Below are positions 1 to 7,424 of a stretch of 15,226 bases of DNA, piece after piece; the stretch's first letter is position 1, and the number at the start of each line of letters is the position of its first letter. The position numbers and the translations under genes are program-made. The stretch comes from JAWLBW01 sp041687475. Its GTDB lineage: Bacteria; J088; JAWLBW01. The notes under the pieces are model-generated. The model was not told where the DNA came from. It did no database searches and worked only from the letters and a program-made list of their open reading frames with translations. Where the stretch lies: assembly GCA_041687475.1 (NCBI GenBank), contig JAWLBW010000090.1, positions 1 through 15,226 on the forward strand, given 5' to 3'.

Positions 1-449
1 AACTTCTGGCCGATGAGGGCGTCGAGGTCGCGAACCGGACGCAGGTCGATCTGCGAACCCGGCAGGAAGGCCTTGACGCCGATGTCGACGGCGAGACCAC
101 CCTTGACGCGGCCCAGGATGCGGCCTTCGATCGTACCGTCGTCTTCGGCAATCTGGCTGATCTTGTCCCAGACGCGCAGACGGTCGGCCTTTTCCTTGCT
201 CAGAACGACCGAGCCGTTTTCATCTTCGCCCTTTTCGAAAAGGACTTCGACTTCGTCGCCGATATTCATCTCGGGAGCGTCGCCGCCTCGCGAGAACTCG
301 GACATGGGAATCATGCCCTCGCTCTTCGAGCCGATGTCGACCATCACGTAGTCGCCCTGAATGCGCACGATACGGCCGTGGACGATGCTGCCTTCTTCCG
401 GCAGCGCGGTCACCTGCTCAAAGAGCTCTGCAAACGTTGCTTCTGCCAT
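1..449 (-). CDS. rpsA: 30S ribosomal protein S1, N-terminal part (gene runs off the left edge)
   Basis: The complement from 449 down to 3 encodes 149 uninterrupted residues starting MAEATFAELFEQVTALPEEG, with no stop before the edge. S1 binds mRNA on the 30S subunit and helps load leaders that have weak Shine-Dalgarno sites. Two S1/OB-fold repeats are visible: repeat 1 at about residues 19-90 (GSIVHGRIVRIQGDYVMVDIG, then a SEG-IP turn) and the start of repeat 2 at about 105-149 (TIEGRILGRVKGGLAVDIG, then AFLPGSQIDLRP). AFLPGSQ and the KGG-L-VD-G pattern are typical of bacterial S1. A full protein usually has four to six repeats, so most of it lies outside the window. The ATG at 449 lacks a strong Shine-Dalgarno, which is common for rpsA. 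The gene follows cmk on the same strand, a widespread arrangement. Identification is confident. Confidence 0.95.
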   Translation of the reverse strand, partial: MAEATFAELFEQVTALPEEGSIVHGRIVRIQGDYVMVDIGSKSEGMIPMSEFSRGGDAPEMNIGDEVEVLFEKGEDENGSVVLSKEKADRLRVWDKISQIAEDDGTIEGRILGRVKGGLAVDIGVKAFLPGSQIDLRPVRDLDALIGQK

Positions 450-624
450 GTACTCAACTTGCCGTCGGAGAAGCCGACGGGAAAGGTTTAAAGGTTAAAA
501 GTGTGAGGAACCCGCGACCGAGCCCGGCCGGAACCCTCCAAAAAAAACAAAAAATACACGAGCTCCCCCAGCTGCCGTGCGGCGGCCGCGGGAGTCGTTC
601 CGGCACCTGTGCGCCGTCACGCTT
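450..624 (-). other. cmk-rpsA intergenic leader with U-rich tract
   Basis: This 175-nt gap holds no convincing gene. On the minus strand it contains a pyrimidine tract at 554-540 (six T, one G, eight T), followed by GGAGG and, closer to rpsA, a near-repeat of AACCTTT at about 500-485. Just upstream of the T tract is only an imperfect stem (4 bp, two mismatches, then 3 bp around 557-578), so a rho-independent terminator for cmk is possible but weak. No clear -35/-10 pair was found, so rpsA may be cotranscribed with cmk or use an unrecognised promoter. Confidence 0.4.
462..480 (-). promoter_or_regulatory. Hairpin in the rpsA leader
   Basis: On the minus strand a perfect 7-bp inverted repeat (CCGTCGG / CCGACGG) with a 5-nt loop ends 12 nt before the rpsA ATG. 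It would fold in the mRNA next to the ribosome entry site. In E. coli, S1 represses its own translation through a structured leader, so a similar role is plausible here. That role is inference; the dyad itself is seen directly. Confidence 0.5.
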
Positions 625-1299
625 CTACTTCAGCGTATCGATATATTGTAACAAGAGGGCAAGGACAGCGCCAGTATCTTTCCCTGTCGTATCGATGACG
701 ACGGCGCCGGGCGCAATGCGTAAAGGGGCTGTCTCACGCTCGGCGTCACGGCGATCGCGCGCCTCGACGTCTTCCTGTATGCGGGCCAGGTCGGCCGGGT
801 GGCCCAGTCCGGTGAGTTCGCGGTAGCGGCGGGCCGCCCGCTCTTCGACCGAGGCGGTCACGAAAAATTTGCAGGGCGCGTCGGGAAAGACGACGGTGCC
901 GATGTCGCGGCCTTCGATGACGCCTCCGGTGCGACGTCCGAGCTCCTGCTGGCGACGCACCATTTCGGCCCTGACCAGGGAAAAGACGGAAAGACGGCTG
1001 GCCCGCTCGCCGACTTCGTCACGGCGCACAGCGTCGGTCACGTCGCGTTCGCCGAGCAGCACCCGGGTCGCCTGTCCGTCGTAGCGCAGGTCGAGTGCGC
1101 ACGTACCCAGGGCTTCGACCAGCGGCGCTTCTTCGAGGGGAATGTCGTTTTCGAGCCCGTACAGGCCGAGCGCCCGGTACATGGCCCCCGTGTTCAGGTA
1201 GGGAATGCCCAGGGCTTCGGCGAGCATGCGGGCGATGGTGCTTTTGCCGGCGCCGGCCGGTCCGTCGATGGCGACAATCAGGCGATTCGAGGCGGTCAT
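625..1299 (-). CDS. cmk: Cytidylate (CMP/dCMP) kinase
   Basis: Predicted cytosolic kinase of 224 residues that transfers phosphate from ATP to CMP or dCMP in pyrimidine nucleotide synthesis and salvage. From the ATG at 1299 the protein begins MTASNRLIVAIDGPAGAGKS, with the P-loop GPAGAGKS at residues 13-20. It continues with LNTGAMYRALG, the CMP-binding segment EGRDIGTVVFPDAPCKFFV, the lid-type ERAARRYREL, and near the end RDRRDAERETAPL and VVIDTTG, all hallmarks of bacterial Cmk. The length matches the family (about 220-230). The reading frame stays open upstream to 1497, but that extension runs through repeats and the predicted promoter and does not look like protein, so 1299 is preferred. 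There is no strong Shine-Dalgarno (GTGAAAC precedes the ATG). The gene is upstream of rpsA on the same strand. Confidence 0.95.
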   Translation of the reverse strand: MTASNRLIVAIDGPAGAGKSTIARMLAEALGIPYLNTGAMYRALGLYGLENDIPLEEAPLVEALGTCALDLRYDGQATRVLLGERDVTDAVRRDEVGERASRLSVFSLVRAEMVRRQQELGRRTGGVIEGRDIGTVVFPDAPCKFFVTASVEERAARRYRELTGLGHPADLARIQEDVEARDRRDAERETAPLRIAPGAVVIDTTGKDTGAVLALLLQYIDTLK

Positions 1300-1306
1300 G
1301 GTTTCA

Positions 1307-1373
1307 CGGATAACGGATAAAGGGCTTATTGTATACGGCATACCTTCAATCCTCAATCCATAATCCTCAATCC
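1307..1373. repeat. Short direct repeats in the cmk promoter region
   Basis: Two identical 12-mers AATCCTCAATCC lie at 1348-1359 and 1362-1373 (14-bp period), and the copy nearer cmk contains the proposed -35 box. Closer to cmk, CGGATAA occurs twice in direct tandem (1307-1313 and 1314-1320) in the presumed 5' leader. The repeats could be a regulator site or simple slippage products. Confidence 0.6.
1328..1356 (-). promoter_or_regulatory. Sigma70-type promoter for cmk
   Basis: On the minus strand TTGAGG (1356-1351) and TACAAT (1333-1328) are separated by exactly 17 nt. Transcription would start near 1321, giving a leader of about 22 nt before the cmk ATG. This is based on consensus matching only. 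Confidence 0.6.
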
Positions 1374-1427
1374 GACATCCACAAGCGGTCGGCCGTTCGG
1401 CATACTCTCCCCTTCTCTGCCTCGAAC

Positions 1428-1481
1428 CGTTCAGCCGTGCTGAACGTCGCGCCCCCTCGACGGTCAACCGTGCAGCACGGT
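1428..1481. repeat. Two neighbouring perfect inverted repeats
   Basis: The first dyad is CGTTCAGC-CGT-GCTGAACG at 1428-1446 (8-bp arms). The second is ACCGTGC-A-GCACGGT at 1467-1481 (7-bp arms, odd centre). Both lie in the divergent gap between cmk and the hydrolase gene. The second is centred 37 bp upstream of the hydrolase -10 box, a position possible for an activator or operator. The function is unknown. Confidence 0.55.
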
Positions 1482-1510
1482 CGCCCCGTGCGCCCATGCC
1501 ACGCGTTCGC

Positions 1511-1529
1511 TATAGTGAACGGGCGGAGG
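1511..1529 (+). promoter_or_regulatory. -10 box and Shine-Dalgarno of the hydrolase gene
   Basis: TATAGT (1511-1516) is a good -10 hexamer, but no recognisable -35 precedes it. GGAGG (1525-1529) lies 9 nt before the ATG at 1539 and decides that start. Transcription from this -10 would begin close to 1523, just keeping the ribosome binding site in a very short leader. Confidence 0.4.
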
Positions 1530-1538
1530 GTTTTCGTC

Positions 1539-2720
1539 ATGTGGCTGTTTTTCTTGCTCGTTCTTGCATTCGTCATCGTGTCGTGGACGGTCTATGGGGC
1601 CTGGCTGCGGCGCAGCTTCCACGAGCAGGATGCGTCGGACGAAATTCACTTCGTAACCACGGGCGATGGGGCTCGCCTGGCCCTTTACCGCTATCGTCCG
1701 AAGGGCGACGTGCGGCGCCATGAGCCGGTCATTTTCGTGCACGGTCTCGGGGCGAGCAAGTACAACCTCGACTTCGACGACACCTACAGCTGGGCGCGGC
1801 GCTTCGCCCGCGACGGTTTCGATGCCTGGGTCGTCGACCTGCGGGGCGCGGGCATGTCGGTTCCGCCCCGGAAGTGGAACTGGTGCTTCGACGATTACGC
1901 CGACTTCGACGTGCCTGCGGCCGTGGCCCACATCAGGGCGCGCACAGGCGCCGAAAAGCTGCACTGGGTCGGTCACTCCATGGGGGGAATGCTGCTCTAC
2001 GCCTACCTGGGGGCGGGGCACGACCACATACGCTCGGGGGTAACCCTGGGTTCGCCGGTACGGTTTTCAAGCGCGCGGCATTTCGAGGGCAGCCTCAAGC
2101 TCATGTGGATGCTCGACTACCTGGCCTTCGTGCCGTTACGCACGGCCATTCATCTCATCGTGCCCTTCCTTCCCCTGGTGCGGAAGTCAGACTTCGTGCG
2201 CTCGCAGATGAACCCCGACAATGTCGACTTCGGTTTCATCAAGCGGGTGGCCTACAATGCCGTGCATCACCTGCCGGCGCCGCTGCTGCGGCAGTTCGGC
2301 GACTGGGTGCGCAACGACTGCTTTCGCTCGTTCGACCGGCGCATCGATTATCAGGCGCGCCTTCGCACCATTGACCTGCCCATTCAGGTCATTGCCGGTT
2401 CAGGCGACCGTATCGTACGGCCCGAAGACGCGCGGTACGCCTGGGAGCTGATGCCCGGCAAGAACACACGTTATGTCGAGGCCGGCCGCGAGACCGGCTT
2501 CAGCCACGATTACGGTCATATCGATCTGGTCTTCGGCCGTGAGGCCAATCGTGAGATCGTACCCCTGGTGCTCGACTGGATCGTGGCTCACGAGCCGCTG
2601 TCGGTGGCCGACGGTCGCCCGATGGACCCGCCGCCCGCCCGCAAAACCGAGGTTCGCCCAGCTTCGACCGAGCGCAATGCCGCCATCACGGCGCCGGGTT
2701 CGAACGGCTTCGAGAAGTAG
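1539..2720 (+). CDS. Membrane-anchored alpha/beta-fold hydrolase
   Basis: Protein of 393 residues. Residues 1-19 (MWLFFLLVLAFVIVSWTVY) form one hydrophobic N-terminal segment, probably an uncleaved membrane anchor. The alpha/beta hydrolase core follows: oxyanion-type HGLG at 68-71, nucleophile elbow GHSMG at 145-149 (Ser147), acid Asp290 in GSGDRIV, and His327 in DYGHIDL. That completes a Ser-Asp-His triad consistent with an esterase, lipase or acyltransferase. The substrate cannot be told; the HGLGASKYNLDF segment resembles lipase-like proteins rather than epoxide hydrolases. The ATG at 1539 has a good GGAGG site, and the frame upstream of it looks non-coding. The fold ends near LDWIVAHEP (residue 352). 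The last 43 residues are polar, proline-rich and encoded entirely antisense to the end of the kinase gene, so they are probably an overprinted, non-conserved tail. The gene stands alone on its strand. Confidence 0.85.
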   Translation: MWLFFLLVLAFVIVSWTVYGAWLRRSFHEQDASDEIHFVTTGDGARLALYRYRPKGDVRRHEPVIFVHGLGASKYNLDFDDTYSWARRFARDGFDAWVVDLRGAGMSVPPRKWNWCFDDYADFDVPAAVAHIRARTGAEKLHWVGHSMGGMLLYAYLGAGHDHIRSGVTLGSPVRFSSARHFEGSLKLMWMLDYLAFVPLRTAIHLIVPFLPLVRKSDFVRSQMNPDNVDFGFIKRVAYNAVHHLPAPLLRQFGDWVRNDCFRSFDRRIDYQARLRTIDLPIQVIAGSGDRIVRPEDARYAWELMPGKNTRYVEAGRETGFSHDYGHIDLVFGREANREIVPLVLDWIVAHEPLSVADGRPMDPPPARKTEVRPASTERNAAITAPGSNGFEK

Positions 2721-5700
2721 TCGGTAAAGCCTTCGGCCAGCAGTCGCTCACGGTCGCCGGCCATGGCGTAGGCGGTCAGGGCGAAGACCGGCGTCTGCTC
2801 GTATCCGGGTATGCGCCGCAGGCGATGCAGCGCCCGCACCCCGTCGAGCCGGCCCTGCTTGATGTGAATGTCCATCAGCACGGCGTCGTAGCGGCCGGTG
2901 CGTGCGAGGTCGAGTCCTTCTTCGGCGGTCGCGACGTGCGTTACGTGGTGATGGGCGCTCAGGGTGGCCTGCACCAGCATGGCGCAGGCTTCATCGTCTT
3001 CGATGAGAAGCACGTCGAGGGCTTTTCCCCCCGCCGGAAACGGGGCGGCTGCATGTGGCCTGGCCGCTTCGGCATCCGTCGCGGTCGTTTCGCCGGTGTC
3101 GAGCGGCAATGATATGGTCACCAGCGTACCGTCGCCCTTCCGACTTTCGATGGCAATCGTACCGCCCATGCGGTCGAGCAGGCGCCTCGTGATGGAAAGG
3201 CCCAGGCCGCTGCCTTCGCTCTTGCGTGAAAAACCTTCCGATTCCTGGCGGAATTCTTCGAAAATGTAGGGCAGGAACTCGGGCCCGATGCCGATGCCGG
3301 TATCGCGCACCCGAACGACTGCCCGCTCCTTGCCGTCGACGAACTCTCGCGCCGCGGTAATCGTGACCGAACCGTGCTGGGTAAAGTGAATGGCGTTGTT
3401 CACGATGTTGGTGAACACCTGCTCTTCGGCACGACTGTCGGTCGCCACGCGCAGACCCGGCTCGATGGACACCCGCAGATCGAGTCGCTTACGCTCGGCC
3501 AGCACCGCCATGAGTCGCGCGACGTTTTCGAGCGTCTCTTCGAGAGGGTGCGGGGTTATGCGCATTTCGAAGCGATTGGCTTCAATACGTCCGAGATCGA
3601 TGATGCTGTTCAGCAGGTGCAGCAGCCGCCGGGCGCCGTTGTGCACGATGTCGGCATGTCGCTTGTGCGTGCCTTCGGGCAGCTCGCGCACAAGCAGCTC
3701 CGAAAAGCCGATGATGGCCGTCATGGGCGTGCGAATTTCGTGGCTCATGTTGGCGAGAATCGAGTTCTTGAACCGGTTTGCCTGCTCGGCCTTTTCCTTG
3801 GCCGCGCGCAGTTCTTCTTCGGCCTCCTTCTGAGCGGTTACGTCGATGATGTTGCCCATCATGTGCAGGGGGCGACCGTCGGGTGCGCGAAAGACCTTGG
3901 CAATCGTGCGAAACCAGCGCATGCCCTCGTCGGGCAACATGAAGCGGAAATCGTGGTCGAACGGGGCATCGTCGAGAATCGTTCTGCTGACGGCGGCGTC
4001 GATGCGCGTACGGTCGTCGGCGTGCAGAAAGCCCAGCAGCATTTCGTAATTGACGTCCTCGCCGGTATGCAGCTCGATCATGTTTCCGGTTTCTTCCGTC
4101 CACGAAAATTGATTCGCGTCGAGGTCCCAGTCCCACAGGCCCATCTGCGACGCCGAAAGCGCAAGGCGCAGCTGCTCTTCGCCCCTGGCGCGTTCAATCT
4201 CGGCCACCATGCGGGCGGTAATGTCGGTTACCACGCCTTCAATGGCGCGCACGTTGCCGTCGTCGTCGTAGACCCCCCTGCCCTGTTCCCAGAACCACCG
4301 TTCTTCGCCGCCGCGGGTTATGACCCGGTAGCTTACCTGAAAGTTCGTACGGGCTTCGACGGCCGAGCCGATTTCGCCGAAGACACGGGGGTAATCTTCA
4401 GGGTGCATGAAGTCGGCGAACGACACGCCGCTTTCTCCCAGCAGGTCATCGGGGCTGTAGCCGCACATATCGAAGGCGCCTTCGCTCACGAACTCCATGG
4501 TCCACCGGGCGTCGTTGCGGCAGCGATACACCATGCCGGGCACATTGGCCATGAGCGTCGAGATGGTGCGTTGGCTTTCCTGCAGCGCTTCGGCCGCTTC
4601 GGTCTGCACGGTAATGTCGAGCAGCGTACCCATGACGCAGGGGCGGCCGTTGTACTCCGAAGGCGCCATGTGCACTTCGACGACCGCGCGGGTGCCGTCT
4701 CGGCGCTGCAGCGGCGTCACGTAATGAATGCTTTCGCCCGAATCAACGACATTCTGCTCGACCGAGTCCCAGGTAAACTCGGGCGGTTTTTCGGGAACGA
4801 GCCGCGTAACCGGCAGCGACTCGTGCTCGACCTCGTCGAGCGAGTAGCCGGCGATTTCGGCAAAACGCGGGTTTACGTAGGGCACCCGCCCGTTCTGCAC
4901 GATGAAAATACCGACCACCGACTGTTCGACCAGGGTGCGGAACTTTTTCTCGGCGGCGCGCAGTTCGTCCTGCGTGCGGCGAAGGTCGGTGGCGTCGGTG
5001 AACATGGCCAGCGAACCGACGTACCTGCCCTTCTCGTCGTAAATCTGATTGGCCGAAAAGACCGTCCACAGATAGCCGCCGTCCTTACGCAGAAACCGAA
5101 ACTCCTTCGGCAGCGGCTTTGCTTCCCGCGATCGGCCCATGTTCTCCTGCATGATGCGCCGCCCTTCATCGTCCATGAAGTCGAAGACCGGGCGGCCGAG
5201 CAGCTCGTCGCGGGTGTACCCGAGCATTTCGGCCATGCGGCTGTTGACGAAGGTGGTGCGGCGCTCGGGGTCCATCAACCAGATGCCTTCGCGCGCCGTT
5301 TCGACGATGCGGCGATATTTACGCTCGCTTTCGCGCAGCTCTTCTTCGGCACGGCGGCGTTCGGTAATGTCGATGACCATGGCGAGGGCGCCGTCGTACC
5401 TGCCGTCGGGCGTGAAGATGGGCGCAGACGAAAGCTGCGTCCACACCGAGGTACCGTCCCTGCGCAGAAACCGGAAGTCGAGTTGTTCGGCAATGCCCCG
5501 CCGCGCCCGCTCGAAGTTGGCCTCGGCGTCGCGGCGCCCTTCTTTGTCGAAGAAGTCCCAGACCCGGCGCCCCATTATTTCGGCACGCTCGTAGCCGAGC
5601 ATGGCGGCCATGCGATCGTTGACGAAGGTGGTTCTGCCTTCGGCGTCGATGAGCCAGATACCCTCGAGCGCGACCTCGACGATGCGACGGTACCTGGCCT

Positions 5701-6787
5701 CGCTCTCAATCATTGCCTGCAACGAGAGCTCCTGCTCGGTAACGTCGCGAAAGCTCCAGATGCGGCCGACGATACGGTCGCCGATACGCTGGGGCGAGGT
5801 ATGGCGCTCGATGACCTGCCCGTTGGCGAAGCGCAGAACATCGGTACCCTCATACTCGGGCAGCGTGACTATCTTGCGTTCCTGCTCCTCGAAGGCCCGG
5901 CCATCCTTCAATCCCTCGACGAGAAAGCCCAGCTTCGAAAAGTGCATGCCCTTCTGCAGCCGGCCGGTCTCAATCTGAAAAATGGAAATGAACGCTTCAT
6001 TGTAGGCGGTGATGTTACCGAGCAGGTCGACGGCGAGAATGCCGTCGCTGGTCGCATCGAGGGTGGCCTGGAGCAGCGAAAGCGACTGGGCGTTGTTTTC
6101 TTCCTGCTTCAGCTGTTCGGTAATGTCGATCATGGCCCCGAGCGTGGCCGGCTTTCCCTGGTACTCATGGCGCATGCCCCAGGAGTCGACGTCGACCACC
6201 GAGCCGTCTTTTCGCAGCATGCGGGTGCGAAACTGCAGGTAGTCGGATTCGCCGGCCTGGCGTCGGCTGACATGCTCGCGTACCCGGTCGCGTTCTTCGG
6301 GTGCGATGACGTCTTGAATGCCCATGCCGATCATTTCGTCGGGCGTGCGGCCGATGATGGCGGCGGCATGGGGGTTGGCGAAGACGCAGATTCCGTCCTG
6401 CAGAACGTAAATGCCCACCTTCGTGTACTCGACGAGGCGGCGAAAGCGCCCGTCGGCAAGCTCGTTACCCTCGGGAGCGACGGAAACCGACTGGGGTGAG
6501 TCGGTAATGTCCGAGAACGAAAGGAGCCAGGTGGGTCCGGCCGGGTCGGTGCAGACCTTGCGAGCCTCGACAACGCGTTCGGCGCCGGTGCGGGTAATCA
6601 CCCTGAAGGTGCAGTCGAGCCCGTCGGCGCCGACGTCGGCCGATTCGAAAGCCAGTACCCGCTCGCGATCGCCCGGGTGCGCCCGGGCCGCCAAGGACGT
6701 GAGATCACTGTCGCCGAAAACGGCCGCAATACGTGGGTCGATGTAGGTGTAGCGATTCCCCTGAATGACACAGATGCCTGCATTCAT
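2588..6787 (-). CDS. Multi-PAS hybrid sensor histidine kinase with receiver domain
   Basis: A 1399-residue protein with no membrane segment or signal peptide, so a cytosolic sensor. Eight PAS-like modules run from the N-terminus at about residues 1-95 (short), 115-226, 236-352, 362-478, 487-603, 614-728, 738-860 and 870-988, most ending in the D-I/V-T closing motif. A short coiled coil (about 985-1010) leads to the HisKA H-box NMSHEIRTPM (phospho-acceptor His1016). The HATPase domain has N-box NIVNNAIHFT (1127-1136), G1 DTGIGIG (1162-1168), F-box YIFEEF and G2 GSGLGLS (1192-1198). The receiver domain (about 1256-1372) has Glu1263/Asp1264/Asp1265, acceptor Asp1306 in VLMDIHI, Thr1338 and Lys1360 in SKPF. 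All catalytic residues are present. No output domain is present, so phosphate probably passes to a separate protein encoded elsewhere. Ligands are unknown. A TGA lies directly before the ATG at 6787, fixing that start. The 3' end overlaps the convergent hydrolase gene by 133 bp. Confidence 0.95.
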   Translation of the reverse strand: MNAGICVIQGNRYTYIDPRIAAVFGDSDLTSLAARAHPGDRERVLAFESADVGADGLDCTFRVITRTGAERVVEARKVCTDPAGPTWLLSFSDITDSPQSVSVAPEGNELADGRFRRLVEYTKVGIYVLQDGICVFANPHAAAIIGRTPDEMIGMGIQDVIAPEERDRVREHVSRRQAGESDYLQFRTRMLRKDGSVVDVDSWGMRHEYQGKPATLGAMIDITEQLKQEENNAQSLSLLQATLDATSDGILAVDLLGNITAYNEAFISIFQIETGRLQKGMHFSKLGFLVEGLKDGRAFEEQERKIVTLPEYEGTDVLRFANGQVIERHTSPQRIGDRIVGRIWSFRDVTEQELSLQAMIESEARYRRIVEVALEGIWLIDAEGRTTFVNDRMAAMLGYERAEIMGRRVWDFFDKEGRRDAEANFERARRGIAEQLDFRFLRRDGTSVWTQLSSAPIFTPDGRYDGALAMVIDITERRRAEEELRESERKYRRIVETAREGIWLMDPERRTTFVNSRMAEMLGYTRDELLGRPVFDFMDDEGRRIMQENMGRSREAKPLPKEFRFLRKDGGYLWTVFSANQIYDEKGRYVGSLAMFTDATDLRRTQDELRAAEKKFRTLVEQSVVGIFIVQNGRVPYVNPRFAEIAGYSLDEVEHESLPVTRLVPEKPPEFTWDSVEQNVVDSGESIHYVTPLQRRDGTRAVVEVHMAPSEYNGRPCVMGTLLDITVQTEAAEALQESQRTISTLMANVPGMVYRCRNDARWTMEFVSEGAFDMCGYSPDDLLGESGVSFADFMHPEDYPRVFGEIGSAVEARTNFQVSYRVITRGGEERWFWEQGRGVYDDDGNVRAIEGVVTDITARMVAEIERARGEEQLRLALSASQMGLWDWDLDANQFSWTEETGNMIELHTGEDVNYEMLLGFLHADDRTRIDAAVSRTILDDAPFDHDFRFMLPDEGMRWFRTIAKVFRAPDGRPLHMMGNIIDVTAQKEAEEELRAAKEKAEQANRFKNSILANMSHEIRTPMTAIIGFSELLVRELPEGTHKRHADIVHNGARRLLHLLNSIIDLGRIEANRFEMRITPHPLEETLENVARLMAVLAERKRLDLRVSIEPGLRVATDSRAEEQVFTNIVNNAIHFTQHGSVTITAAREFVDGKERAVVRVRDTGIGIGPEFLPYIFEEFRQESEGFSRKSEGSGLGLSITRRLLDRMGGTIAIESRKGDGTLVTISLPLDTGETTATDAEAARPHAAAPFPAGGKALDVLLIEDDEACAMLVQATLSAHHHVTHVATAEEGLDLARTGRYDAVLMDIHIKQGRLDGVRALHRLRRIPGYEQTPVFALTAYAMAGDRERLLAEGFTDYFSKPFEPGAVMAALRSVEAGRTSVLRAGGGSIGRPSATDSGS
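5090..5692 (-). repeat. Tandem duplication of two PAS modules inside the kinase
   Basis: The modules starting YRRIVEVALEGIWLID (residue 366) and YRRIVETAREGIWLMD (residue 491) lie 125 residues (375 bp) apart. By hand alignment about 62 of 110 residues are identical, including RTTFVN-RMA-MLGY and FRFLR-DG. The other modules are much less alike, so this pair looks like a later tandem duplication that kept the reading frame. Confidence 0.75.
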
Positions 6788-6838
6788 TCAATAACCCCGG
6801 AGCCATGACTGGGAAGAAAAGTAACGAAAATGGCTTAC

Positions 6839-6844
6839 ATCATA
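6839..6844 (-). promoter_or_regulatory. Candidate -10 box of the kinase gene
   Basis: On the minus strand TATGAT (6844-6839) lies about 50 nt upstream of the kinase ATG, within the 85-nt gap after trmL. No good -35 is found at the proper distance, and no strong Shine-Dalgarno precedes the ATG (only CCGGGG). Weak evidence that the kinase is transcribed independently of trmL. Confidence 0.3.
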
Positions 6845-6872
6845 CCAGCCCGACTCCCATGGTACAGTATTT

Positions 6873-7343
6873 TTACCTAGGTCGATGGCAGGCGAATCCG
6901 TCGCTCAGCTGGCGCAGTCCTTCGTATACCACAATGCCCACGGCGGTGCTCAGGTTCAGGCTGCGAATCGGCCCCGGCATGGGAATGGTGTAACAGGCGT
7001 CGGTATTGGCGGCAAGCATGTCTTCGGGCAAGCCCCGCGATTCAGGGCCGAAGACCAGAAAGTCGTCGTCGCGAAAGTCGATGCGCGTGTACGGTACGTT
7101 CGATTTGGTGGTGAAGTACAAGAAGCGGCTTTGCCGAAAGCGGTCCTTCAGGTTCTGCATATCGGCGACGTGCTCCCAGTCGACGTGCTCCCAATAGTCG
7201 AGCCCGGCCCGTTTCAGGTAGCGGTCGGTAAGTTCGAACCCGAGACGGCCCACAAGGTGCAGCCGGGTGCGGGTGCCCGCGCACAGGCGCGCGATGTTGC
7301 CGGTATTGGGGGGAATTTCGGGCTCGAAGAGTACGATGTGCAT
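6873..7343 (-). CDS. trmL: tRNA (cytidine/uridine(34)-2'-O)-methyltransferase
   Basis: A compact SPOUT-class methyltransferase of 156 residues that uses S-adenosylmethionine to methylate the 2'-O of the wobble nucleotide of tRNA-Leu isoacceptors, known for E. coli TrmL. The start MHIVLFEPEIPPNTGNIARL is the family signature. RAGLDYWEH follows near residues 46-54. The C-terminal knot motifs are FGPESRGLPEDML and IPMPGPIRSLNLSTAVGIV, in which the N-L-S-T-A-V segment is part of the trefoil knot that holds the cofactor. The length equals that of E. coli TrmL (about 157). The frame remains open upstream to 7874, but this extension is antisense to the neighbouring membrane-protein gene and is not counted. 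No clear Shine-Dalgarno precedes the ATG at 7343. The gene is divergent from the membrane-protein gene at 7425. Confidence 0.95.
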   Translation of the reverse strand: MHIVLFEPEIPPNTGNIARLCAGTRTRLHLVGRLGFELTDRYLKRAGLDYWEHVDWEHVADMQNLKDRFRQSRFLYFTTKSNVPYTRIDFRDDDFLVFGPESRGLPEDMLAANTDACYTIPMPGPIRSLNLSTAVGIVVYEGLRQLSDGFACHRPR

Positions 7344-7412
7344 GACGGTCGCAAGGGGGCTGATACTTGAACGAGAGAGCGGCCGGTGTCGCCTGACGGA
7401 AGCCGACCGATC

Positions 7413-7418
7413 TATTCT
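7413..7418 (+). promoter_or_regulatory. Candidate -10 box, possibly giving a leaderless mRNA
   Basis: TATTCT sits 7 bp before the ATG at 7425, and no Shine-Dalgarno is present. If this is the -10 element, transcription would start at or next to the start codon. No convincing -35 was found. The rest of the 81-bp divergent gap (7344-7424) shows nothing else clear. Confidence 0.25.
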
Positions 7419-7424
7419 TGCTAC

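Noticed and set aside
1300..1497. N-terminal extension of cmk to 1497
   Set aside because: It would run through the promoter and direct repeats, yielding a low-complexity RIEDYGLRIEG-type peptide. The P-loop position fits a start at 1299.
1329..1538. N-terminal extension of the hydrolase to 1329
   Set aside because: It is translated through repeats and the -10 box, and the ATG at 1539 has GGAGG and begins directly with the membrane anchor.
3374..6499. A 1041-codon open frame on the plus strand opposite the kinase gene
   Set aside because: It mirrors the third-position GC bias and repeats of the kinase. The peptide repeats phrases antisense to PAS modules (for example HGRAxVDEGGA-like segments) and has no recognisable domain, while the minus strand has a complete multi-domain kinase.
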